DNA from: Zingiber officinale
Lineage: Eukaryota > Streptophyta > Magnoliopsida > Zingiberales > Zingiberaceae
DNA length: 64,000 bases
Direction: 5' to 3'
Assembly (NCBI RefSeq): GCF_018446385.1
Contig: NC_055987.1
Span: forward strand, 7,153,705 to 7,217,704
The notes beneath the pieces were generated by a model, which worked only from the letters and a program-made list of their open reading frames with translations, was not told where the DNA came from and did not search any database. The position numbers were made by a program, and so were the translations under genes. This document shows positions 1 through 9,493 of the stretch, piece after piece. The first letter of the stretch is position 1; the number at the start of each line of letters is the position of its first letter.

Positions 1-339
1 AAGAGGTAAAGTAAAACCATTCCTCCTAGGAAATGCAAAACCATTCTCATTCTGAATAATCATTTTCATAGCAAGACAAGCATCCATGTCGATCATATCA
101 TTGCCATGAATAACTTCCAACCCATCTAAATCAAGTTCCAAGTTAATGGCTATTTGAGTAATCAAACCACCAAGAACAATTGATCCCGAAGATGCCCTCG
201 CAACTCTCACTAAGGTTTGCAAAAAATGAAATCCGGAATCAAAATCAACCTTATGCAACATAGCCCATAGAGAATAAAGTTCTACTTTCTTAACGACTCC
301 ATCACTTTCCCCTCTACCTCCCGGCAACGGCGCTAAAAA
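1..339 (-). pseudogene. Retroelement ORF, N-terminal part, runs off window
   Basis: The minus strand is open without a stop from about position 339 to the window edge (113 codons seen). It reads through conserved-looking blocks such as LYSLWAMLHKVDFDSG, LVRVARASSGSIVLGGLI and GNDMIDMDACLAMKM. The pattern LWAML...ASSG.IVLGGLIT.IA is what I remember from plant retrotransposon-associated proteins annotated as 'putative plant transposon protein'; this is memory, not a search. The frame is open through the primer-binding site, so the start is unknown; a first ATG lies near 254. It belongs to the Ty3-type element whose LTR lies to its right. Whether the full ORF is intact cannot be seen. Confidence 0.5.
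317..335 (-). other. Primer-binding site, tRNA-Asp type
   Basis: On the minus strand the stretch reads TAGCGCCGTTGCCGGGAGG. This matches the 3' end of plant tRNA-Asp(GTC), whose complement is TGGCGCCGTTGCCGGGGA, with a few differences. It lies a few bases inside the end of the LTR at 342, as expected for a minus-strand Ty3-type element of the Tat/Athila kind. Confidence 0.65.
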
Positions 340-341
340 CT

Positions 342-2082
342 TGTTGACTCTCCGCAAGTGTACGAAAATGTCGTAAGTAATAATAAAAGATATCGTATCC
401 ACAGGGACTGGAATAACCACTAAAGATGTCTCAACGCGAGTTAGCTAAACAACTAATCAATGGGTTGACAAGTGTAGATTAAAACTATGAAAAGCAAGAT
501 AGACAATGAAAGAATAAGAAACAAAAATAAGGGCGACGATAAGGGGAACGTTCTAGGAGTTTTAGTTTCTTTGTAAGGATTGTTCCATGTAAATGATCTA
601 CCAAATCTTATTCCTCAATTGTCCATCATTTGTAGAAAGTTGTCGATTCTTTCTTGCAATAGACAACCGGCCTAGGATTTAAATCTATACCTAAATGTGA
701 TCAATTAGGAATGAACCTATGTTGTCCTTACACGGGCTTGCCTATCACGTGCGTCCCTCGGATAATCAACATACGAATTCATCACTCATCAACCGCATCA
801 AGATATAAAGATTAATGCACACAATTTATTCTTCCTCCTTGAATTATCCTATTTCACCCTCAAGATCGTTCCTCAAACATCCTTACATGGGCATGTTCCT
901 GTCATGAACGTCCCTCGGAAAATCGAATGAGATACAATCTCTACAAGATTCACAAGATATCCAAACATCCAATCAAGCATGGTAATTAAGCCCTAATCAC
1001 AACAATCCATACAAGATAGAATGAATACAAACAGGGCAAAATCATAAAAATAGAAAATTGGCACATCTACAAGAGTTTTACATCAAATCATCCTTACAAT
1101 TACTCCATCCATCCTAGAACAAGAAATCTACTCCATAAAACAAGGAAAGAAACCCGAAGAAAAGAAGATTACAAGCATTCTTAATCCCCTCAAATCCAAG
1201 AAAAGAGAGAAAGAAAACTTATCTATAAAGAAGAACGTCTTCGGATCCAATCCTTGCTTTCCCGGAGTCGATTCGGTGAAGATCCGCCCTTAGATCGTCG
1301 GAAATCCCTCCAAGAATGGTAAGGATCACCCCAAATCTTGTTTCCCCCCCAAAAGGGAGAAGATCCCCTCTCAAAACATGAATGAGGCTTTATATAGAGG
1401 TGAGGTTTGGGCGCCACACGGCCGTGTGAGGTTCACACGGCCAAAGTCATTCCCTTCTCTGCCAACCTTACACGACCATGTGTGGTACACGGCCATGACA
1501 TGCATCTTCCATGCCCCCCCCCCCCCCTTGCATGGTTGTGTAGATCTACACGGCCTGGACTGCTTCTACCTCTGGAAACTTGGCATGGCTGTGTGGTGTA
1601 CACGGCCAGAGCCCTCTTGCTCACTAGAAACCCTGCACGACCTGTGTGGTGTACACGGCTAGGGCTTCCCTGGTCTCTGGAAATCTTACATGATCGTGTG
1701 GTGTACACGGCCTTGCTCCATTTGACTTCAAATCTTGGCACGATCGTGTGAGGTTCACACGGCCGTGGCAATTTCCTCCTCTGCTGCAGCCACACGGCCA
1801 AGGATCTCCACACGGCCTGGGCAACCCCCCATGGTAAGGTCGTGTGAGGTTAAGGAATGGCGCCTTCCTCTCTAGCTTCGCTTGCAGATTCGGCCTCGAA
1901 CATGAATCCTTCACCAAATTTGACTCTTGTGTACAGAAAATGCACAAAAGATCTCCGAACAAAAAGAGTAAATATGCTAAAAGGAAAGCTGGAAGTAAGA
2001 AAATATGTAGGCAAAGCATGTGCAAAGTATGTGAATGTGCGTCAAAACATGTTAAACAAAGGTATATAATCTACGCACATCA
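342..2082 (-). mobile_element. 5' LTR of a Ty3/Gypsy (Tat/Athila-like) element
   Basis: The LTR starts TGTTGACTC on the plus strand next to the primer-binding site and probably ends with CATCA at 2082, where sequence unrelated to it begins. The inner edge is well supported by the PBS. The outer edge is placed by the terminal CA and by the start of copia-LTR-like sequence at 2083. Only one LTR is in the window, so length (1,741 bp) and target duplication cannot be confirmed. Small open frames in it are chance. Confidence 0.6.
1405..1840. repeat. Array of CACACGGCCGTGTG-type motifs inside the LTR
   Basis: About ten imperfect copies of a self-complementary motif built on ACACGGCC / CACGACCNTGTG occur at irregular spacing of roughly 30-60 bases, many within the phrase GTGTGGTGTACACGGCC. 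The first copy, near 1417, reads CACACGGCCGTGTG, a perfect 14-base palindrome. A run of about 14 C lies near 1516. Confidence 0.75.
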
Positions 2083-2876
2083 GCCAACCACCTTAATCCC
2101 TCCAAAAAAGGAAAGTTTTAAACACAAAATTAAAACTTCCTAATTTATTTTCGGAAAATTTTAAATAAAAATTTATCTTTAAAAAAAATTCCCTTCATAG
2201 TTGGTCATAAAAGGAAACTTTTATAAATTGAAATCTCTCTATTAAAACATGTTGATGATTTACAAAAAAGAAAGTTTTCTCTAAAATTAAAATCTTCCTT
2301 TCAATCTACAAATAAGGAAAGATATCAAATCTTTTCTTAATCTTTTGTAGAAACTATAAAAGGAAAGATTTAATTTTAAAACTCTCTTTTAAATCATTAG
2401 GATGGTTAAAAAAAGGAAAGTTTTATAAAAATTAAAATCTTCCTTTTAACTACAAATAAGGAAAGATATCAAACCTTTCACTTAATCTTTTGTAGAAAGC
2501 TATAAAAGGAAAGATTTTAATTTTAAACTCTCTTTTAAAATCATGGCTTCCACATAAGAAAGATTTTAAAAAATAAAATCCTCTTTAATTTAATGTGGTC
2601 GGCCACACCAAGCTTGGGTTCAATCTAGGGCCGACCACCTATTTAAACCATCTCACCTTGGTTTGGTCGGCCCTAGCTTGGGCTCCAAGCTAGGCTTGGC
2701 CGACCACCTTAAGGTGGGTAAGAAGGTGGGTATGGGTGGGTATAATACTTTATAAATAAGAGGCTACGATAGGGACCGAGAGGAGGAATTGGTTTTGGTC
2801 TCCCGATGAAATTAAGCTTCCCGTGTTTGCCCTGAACACCCATCTTAATTTCATCAATAATAATTCATACTACTAA
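2083..2876. mobile_element. Copia-family LTR fragment, left piece (2.4-kb LTR family)
   Basis: This matches the middle of the solo LTRs at 23399-25805 and 60580-62976: AT-rich blocks with AAGGAAAGAT repeats, then GGTCGGCCAC motifs, then AGGTGGGTA and ATAAGAGGCTACGATAGGGA. A stretch of about 90 bases is duplicated (near 2305-2395 and 2455-2540). The first ~900 bases of the LTR are missing at 2082/2083. It continues after the TRIM and plastid insert at 3814. Confidence 0.75.
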
Positions 2877-3564
2877 TGTAATACCCCGGTTATGAGATTC
2901 TGGTTAAATATGACTTAAAAAGGTTAGATGGTACTATCCATATCACCAAGGTGCACCTTCCTTTTCGGAAGCCCAAACTTAAGAACTCCAAAGTTAAGCG
3001 TGCTTGGCTTGGAGAAATCTAAGGATGGGTGACCTCCTGGGAAGTTTTCCAGGGTGCGTGCGAGTGAGGACAAAGCACGTTGAAAGGACCTCCGGTGGTC
3101 TGTGGAGCTAGTCATCAAACTGATAGGTAATTCTGGTGTTGTTCCTGGTTCGGTCCGGATGGGGCCCGCCCGGGCTGGGGTGTTACAGATGGTATCAGAG
3201 CGACCTTGCGACCGTGAGTGCGCCTGTGGTAGGAGCACCCAGGGCACCACCTAGCGAGGGAGATTCTGGGATTTGTTTGTGGTGTGATTTGTGGTTACAC
3301 AACGAGGACGTTGTGTCTTTAAGTGGGGGTGATTGTAATACCCCGGTTCTGAGATTCTGGTTAAATATGACTTAAAAAGGTTAGATGGTACTATCCATAT
3401 CACCAAGGTGCACCTTCCTTTTCGGAAGCCCAAACTTAAGAACTCCAAAGTTAAGCGTGCTTGGCTTGGAGAAATCTGAGGATGGGTGACCTCCTGGGAA
3501 GTTTTCCAGGGTGCGTGCGAGTGAGGACAAAGCACGCTGAAAGGACCTCCGGTGGTCTGTGGAG
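2877..3564 (+). mobile_element. TRIM: miniature LTR retrotransposon, 3' LTR truncated
   Basis: An LTR of 311 bp (2877-3187) starts TGTAATACCCCGG and ends GGTGTTACA. It is followed directly by the initiator-Met primer-binding site TGGTATCAGAGC (3190-3201), a 146-bp non-coding interior, and a polypurine tract AAGTGGGGGTGAT (3321-3333). A second LTR copy runs 3334-3564 and stops after 231 of 311 bp. With all signals for reverse transcription and no coding capacity, it fits the TRIM class. A deletion derivative of a larger Ty3 element is the alternative. Confidence 0.8.
3188..3333 (+). other. TRIM interior with PBS and polypurine tract
   Basis: The interior is only about 146 bp. It holds the tRNA-Met-type PBS at 3190-3201 and the purine-rich tract at 3321-3333 immediately before the second LTR. 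No protein-coding signal is visible. Confidence 0.75.
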
Positions 3565-3813
3565 ACTTGAAAATGGTTCTTCTGTTCAGAAAGGAAATGT
3601 TCCTGGAAATTCTTGCTCCCATTGGACCATTTGTATCTATATACATCAGGATCCCGATTCATGGATCTCCCGGTTCGAGAAATAAGAGGATCAAACCATT
3701 TCTTCTGACTCTTTTTCAAATTCGATAAATGTTGGTTGATCGTATATTTCATTATAGTTATATGATTCAGAGTATCATTTCCTATTTGATCCCTTTGAAT
3801 TCCATATTCGATT
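3565..3813 (-). pseudogene. ycf2: Plastid DNA insertion (NUPT): ycf2 fragment
   Basis: Read on the minus strand, this stretch encodes a recognisable piece of the plastid Ycf2 protein, including [56 protein letters not shown] and SEQKNHFQV. Ycf2 is a very large AAA-type protein of the chloroplast. Here about 83 codons survive, with small in-frame losses relative to my memory of Ycf2 (near [11 protein letters not shown]). It is fused on the left to the truncated TRIM LTR and on the right to copia LTR sequence, so it is a non-functional nuclear copy. The boundaries are accurate to a few bases. Confidence 0.9.
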
Positions 3814-4552
3814 CTTATCATAAGTGTGTTAATCTCCCTGTGTTTAAGATGTTGAATGTTCACTAATTAAATGAGTTACTGACAACTTACTTTAATTAAT
3901 ATCTTAGTCCAAGAGTAGTATCACTCAACTTTATCGTCATGTCGGACTAAGTCCACCTGCAGGGTTTACATGACAATCCTTATGAGCTCCTCTTGGGGAC
4001 ATTATCAACCTAGATTACTAGGACACAGTTTCCTTCTATAATCAACAACACACACTATAAATAATATCATTTCCCAACTTATCGGGCCTCTTGATTTATC
4101 GAGCTAAATCTCACCCTTTGATAAGTCAAAGAAATAAATACTAGGTACACGTGCTTGTTAATATATCGGGATTAAGAGCACACACTTCCATAATAACAAA
4201 GGTCTAGTTCTTTTATTAAGTCAGTATAAAAAGAACTTACCTTAAATGGTCCAGCTTAATACACTCTGAGTGTACTAGCGTAATTTTATAGTCAAGATAA
4301 ACTAATATCAAATTACACTACGACTATTCCAATGGTTTGTTCCTATCCATCTTAGTCGTGAGCAACTGTTTATAATTTATAAAGAACTGATAACATGATC
4401 TTCTGTATGTGACATCACACACCATGTTATCTACAATATAAATTAATTGAACAACTACACTTAGCATATAAATGTAGACATTTGACCAATGTGATTCTTA
4501 TTTCTAAATAAATGTTTATACAAAAGCTAGACTTTTAGTATACATTCCAACA
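3814..4552. mobile_element. Copia-family LTR fragment, right piece
   Basis: The LTR resumes at TTATCATAAGTGTGTTAATCTCC and ends CATTCCAACA at 4552, matching the last ~740 bases of the solo LTRs elsewhere in the window. About 60-70 bases present in those copies are absent at the TRIM/NUPT site, so the insertion involved a small deletion. The LTR abuts copia A pol at 4553. It is more like the 2.4-kb LTR family than like the shared LTR of A and B, so it is probably a third LTR-only insertion rather than A's own 3' LTR. Confidence 0.7.
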
Positions 4553-6853
4553 CCTCCCACTACAATGAGGCACTACCTGTAATTGTGCATCATTTATGAC
4601 ACGTGTTGCAGTTACTTATGGTATCTCATCTTATACTCATGGTACTAAAGTAGAAGTGTCCTCCCTTATTTCCTCAATAAAAAAATTTACTCATGGGCTT
4701 GTGGTTCATTACATAGTCCTCTTCTAAAAATCGGGCATTGATGCTAACAATGACCTTTTGATCTTTAGGACTATAAAACAAACCACCTTTCGTTCCTCTA
4801 GGATATCCCACGAACAAGCGAACTTCTGTACGTGATTCCAACTTATCAACGTCTCCCTTCAGCACATGTGCTAGACTACCCCAAATCCGAATGTGTTTCA
4901 AACTAGGCTTATGCCCGTTCCACAATTCTATGGGAGTACAGGGCACTGACTTAGAAGGTACCAAGTTCAGAATGTACGCCATCGTTTTCAGAGCATATCC
5001 CCAAAATGAATTTGGTAATTCTGAATAACTCATCATTGATCTAACCATTTCCATAAAAGCCCTATTCCTTCATTCCGCCACACCATTCTGTTGGGGTGTA
5101 CCAAGTGCAGACAATTGGGATGAATCCTGACCTTTGATAAGTAACTCTTAAACTCTCCTAAGAGGTACTCTCCGCCACGATCAGACTGTAGTGTCTTGAT
5201 ACTTTTATCATGACGTTTCTCTATATCAGCGTTGTACTCTTTAAACTTATCAAAGTACTCAGACTTACGGTGCATCAAGTAAATGTACTCATATCTTGAA
5301 TAGTCATCTATAAAAGAGACAAAATATTCAAAATCACCTCTTGCCTGGATAGTCATAGGCCCACACAAATCAAAATAGACCAATTCCAATACTTCTTTGT
5401 CTCTATACCCCTTTGCCTTAAAAGGCCTCTTGGTCATTTTTCCTTCCAAGCAAGACTCGCAGGTCGGAAAGTTTTCCACTACCAATGAACCCAAAGGTCC
5501 ATCGGCTATTAACCTTTAAATCCTACTCAAGTTAATGACCTAACCTTAGATGCCAAAGATATGTTTGGTTCATTTCTGAAGGTTACTTTCTCTTATTAGA
5601 ATTAGAAGATGTGCTATTAATTTCCATTTGTTGCATCGTGGGAGTTATTGGATAAAGAGTATACAAATTGTCAACCAATGCACCAGAACAGATAACCACC
5701 CTATTTTTCTTGACAACCACTTCGTCATCAAAAGAAACAGAGTATCCATCCATAAAAAATTTAGAACCTAAAATCAAGTTCTTTCTAAAACATGGTACGT
5801 AAAGATAATTTTTCAAAATCAAAATTTTATTCCTATTAAAAGATAAATAAACATCTCCCACTGCAACAGCCGTCACTCTCGTAGTATTGCTCATGTAGAC
5901 GATGATCCCCCCTTCAAGTAGTCATCTGGTTTCCTGAAACCCCTGCAATGAATTGCAGACATGATCAGTGGCTCCAGTATCTACACACCAGGTACTGGTA
6001 GATAACACCGCTAAACATGTTTCAATAACTAATGAATAAGATATACCTTTATTGTTCTCCTTTCTGCAAGGACAACCCACCTTCCAATGTCCAGACTGCT
6101 TGCATGTGAAGCACTTGCCTTTCGGCTTCTTCACACCTACCTGTGGCCCAGTCCCTTGAGTTCGAATCACTTTCTTTGTCGAACCAACTTGTTTCTTGTT
6201 CTTCTTTCCGCCTTTCAGCTTAGAGGCAGAAACGTTTTTAGCAATGTGAACTTGAGAACTTTGACGAAATAGCTCTTCTACCGCTTGGAGTTCGGTCAGA
6301 AGTTCCGCCAACGAATAAACCCTTTTGATCATGTTGTAGTTCAGGCGGAACTGCTCAAAACTCATGAGCAGTGTTTGGAGAATGATATCGACATAGGTTT
6401 CCCCATCGATTTCAGCTCCAAGGACTTCCATCTTGTTTAAATGGGCCATCATCTTGAGGATATGATCCCTTACGGGTGTCCCCTCAGTTATGGTGGTTGT
6501 CATTAAGTTTCCGATGGCCTCCTGCCTGGCAGCCCGATTCTGGGTCCGAAGAGTTCCTTGAGATTGAGCAACATGTCATAAGCAATGGGTAAGGTCTGAT
6601 GCTGATGTTGTAGCACATTTGACATAGAAGCCAAAATGTAACACCGCACCATCTTATCTGCCTTGACCCATTTCCTATGTCTCTCTATCTCCTCTTCACT
6701 AGAATATTTATCAGGCACATTAGGATAAATTTCAAGTACAAACTAGTATTTTTCAACAGTTAAGACAATGTTCAAGTTTCGTTTCCAATCAATATAATTT
6801 GGACCAGTAAGTTTATTTACTTTTAAAATAACAGCAAGAGGATTGAAAGCCAT
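4553..6853 (-). pseudogene. Copia element A: gag-protease-integrase, decayed
   Basis: On the minus strand, gag starts at an ATG at 6853 (MAFNP). It contains a CCHC zinc knuckle (CFTCKQSGHWKVGC, near 6110), then the aspartic protease site WCVDTGATDHVC (near 5980). Next comes the pre-integrase segment (5583-5894) and the integrase core (5033-5494) with FDLCGPM, FIDDYSRYEY and TLQSDRGGEY, then the integrase C-terminal region to about 4674. The reading frame is broken at several places, including near 6718, 6503, 5922, 5500 and 5040. Reverse transcriptase and RNase H are absent: the pol sequence stops at 4553 against an LTR. Clearly Ty1/copia order (PR-INT before RT); dead. Confidence 0.88.
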
Positions 6854-7957
6854 TTTGAAATCCTGAAAAGCACAGGATAAAATATTTGGTCAAAACTTTA
6901 GAATTTAAACTAATATTGATTCCTCAAATAATATAATTCAAATTCACCGACACCTCAAAACACCGTGAATTTTGTATGTCACGATAGTGTGGACGTATAC
7001 TAATTCAAACATTTGTAAGAGGAGGTTTTACCCATTAATTTTATTATCTTGTCAACCTAACTTTATGACAAATAAAATTAATAGTTGGTTCATCTTCGGT
7101 CACACAAATAATAGCAGTGATTCCGATGGGGAAGATACTATTAAATGCGCCTAAGTATATGCCATTACTTGATACTTAGTCCATTAATTAGGATTGTGCC
7201 CCTTCAGATGGAGAAAATCACACATACCTAAATAATTTTCTATAATCATCCATAGAGGAAGTTTAATCTAGTGATCTGCAAACAAACTCATTAGATATGG
7301 AGGAAGGCACTTAAAGCCAATGCGCAAGTTTGAATGCATCACTTACAAACTAGTAATGGAGACCGTGAAATTTATTTAAATAATCCCTTTCCTACTTAGT
7401 TATTTAAATTAAGAAATTTTAACATACACACACATCACAGCACATACATCATAGCATATAAAAACAACATATAAAGGCAATAAATATGAAAATAAAATTT
7501 TCAACTATTATGGCCTCATCCAATGCTGTCCTCCAATATGCCGCCAATGGATCAAGTCATCACGTCTATCTTGCTTCCTTCTTCGTCGTGCCTTCGGTCC
7601 TCAAAATAGCACCATGCATAGCAAGGATACAAGCTGCAACAAAAGAAATAAAAATTTACATTTATCGATCCTATATTTCACAAAGGAATTTACATGTAAT
7701 CTAGATCGAACAAAATGTAAAAAAATAATACGGCAACCGACCATATTTAATTATTACAATCATGCTCACACAAACAACCTCGACATGCCTGAGGGTTCAA
7801 ATCATACACAAACACACAAAGTCATAATAGTTGGATCTAGGATGTCTATAACCACAGAGTTAATCTTTCTAGCACATCCTATTATTATCTGGCCTAAACT
7901 TATATACGAGTAGTGCATAATTTAACCGAAAACCAATCACACAGAACCGTAAAACAT
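6854..7957 (-). other. Untranslated leader of copia A
   Basis: This non-coding stretch between the PBS and gag is nearly the same as 26005-27121 in copia B. Small plus-strand open frames (near 6972-7154 and 7486-7704) recur in both copies only because the two leaders are copies of each other. Confidence 0.75.
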
Positions 7958-7969
7958 ACTCTGATACCA
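7958..7969 (-). other. Primer-binding site of copia A
   Basis: Plus-strand ACTCTGATACCA is the reverse of TGGTATCAGAGT, one base from the standard TGGTATCAGAGC complementary to initiator tRNA-Met. It lies eight bases from the LTR start at 7978. Confidence 0.8.
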
Positions 7970-7977
7970 CTTGAAGG

Positions 7978-8126
7978 TGCCGAAATTCCGTTCTGTTTCA
8001 ATTTCCCTGTACAAAAAAAATTGTAAAATTGTACGAGAACAGAATTTTTCCTAGCAACTCGCATGTTCGATCGAATATGTGTTTGATCAATCAAACAAGT
8101 TCTTGAATGATCAAAGCACACCTTGT
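7978..8126 (-). mobile_element. Shared copia A/B LTR, left piece
   Basis: The LTR begins TGCCGAAATTCCGTTCTG and is cut at 8126 by a 10.7-kb element flanked by the duplicated CCTTG. It resumes at 18811. The start resembles the B 5' LTR remnant at 27142 (TGTCAAAATTCCGTTCTG). Confidence 0.75.
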
Positions 8127-9164
8127 GTCACGTCCCCAGAGGGGTCCCTGCTAGAAGAAATTTCGACAGCATCTCCCCTGTACGGGTGACAATCTGAAAA
8201 TATTACTACATACAAAATATACATCAGCCACACTCGGCTAAAATATATGCACAAATAGAAACAACATAACATGCAGTTTAATATACTCAGTCAACTCGCT
8301 GGACAGAATGAAATAACACGTAACCATCATCTATAACCATCAGCCTAAACGACTGGAACAAAATAGAAACACACACAGCAGAAGACAGAACGATAAATAC
8401 TCAGCCTACACGGCTGGATGTAAACGCAGCGGAAATCACAAAAAGAAAACAAATGTATGACCGACAAAGTCACTAACTAAATTACCTGCAACCACCAGAC
8501 TAGACTCCAAAATCCATATCAAAGCATACAATACCAAGTTCACAAAACCAAAACATAAATAGCGTTAGCAACCAAAACCAGAAAAAGAAACTATTCTCGA
8601 GTGTGTGTCGTGGGACTGGCAGCTGGGACTCTCCAAGCATCCATGAATCATCTACTGCTCCCTGGCGAAAGAAAACCAATTTGCGAGGTGGTGAGTACAG
8701 GGACTCAGCGGGTATAGAAAGATAGTGTATAAATATAACGTACAACTAGAAAGTGAGCCAAGAGTATACAGTCTCAGAAAGGAAATAGCAGATACCACCA
8801 TGATGTTAACATAAATGATCATACCTGAAGTCATATCCTAGGTTAACAATAGAAGGTCAAAGTAGCACAGATCTGCTACTGTACTGCTACTAACTACAAG
8901 GTAGTAGGTAAGGTATATCCAAGTTACCAATAAATAATCAGTGTCTAAACACCTATAGCGAGTATATAACTCAATATAAGAAAGCATGTCAGCAACAGCA
9001 GTATAAACTAGCAATAATAGCATAAGCTAATAACAGCAGCATAAATAAGCAACAATAACAGTAGGTATAATAATAACAGCGTATGCACGGATGGTCACTC
9101 CCGCCCACCTCTCCGCACCATGACCCCTATATGGTCGAGAGGTCGGGTCAGTGACAGACTGTAC

Positions 9165-9342
9165 ACCCTCCAGCTACCACTCGCTCAAGTGGCCGAGGGG
9201 GCAGTTGCATAGTAGCTAACTAGCTACATCTGCAATGGGGTCCCTGCTGCTCGTACTCCAGCTACCACTCACACGAGTGGCCGAGTGCGGCACGACAGGA
9301 CAAGCGGCATCAACTCCAGCTACCACTCTCTCGAGTGGCCAA
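9165..9342. repeat. Three hairpin-forming repeats, CCACTC-N4-RAGTGG
   Basis: The phrase CCAGCTACCACTC....RAGTGGCC occurs three times, with loops GCTC, ACAC and TCTC between the same stem arms (one copy has AAGTGG). The same trio is in the other LTR near 16954-17130, where one stem base has changed (CTACTC). Confidence 0.75.
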
Positions 9343-9493
9343 GGATGCGGCATGCATGCAATGACATGATGCGAACAATGCAACAGTCATCATATATATA
9401 TATAAGCAGAAACAGATATGCTACATGAAGCCAGCATACTCAATATCGTACATAAATAAGCAACAGTCAAAACATACAAACATGGTATCTAGT

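Noticed and set aside
19-340. Assigning the left edge to a standard gag gene
   Set aside because: No zinc knuckle or gag-like motif is visible in the 113 codons; it was left as an unassigned retroelement ORF.
6972-7704. Two small plus-strand frames repeated at 26123-26869
   Set aside because: They lie in the untranslated leaders of copia A and B; their conservation is explained by the leaders being copies.
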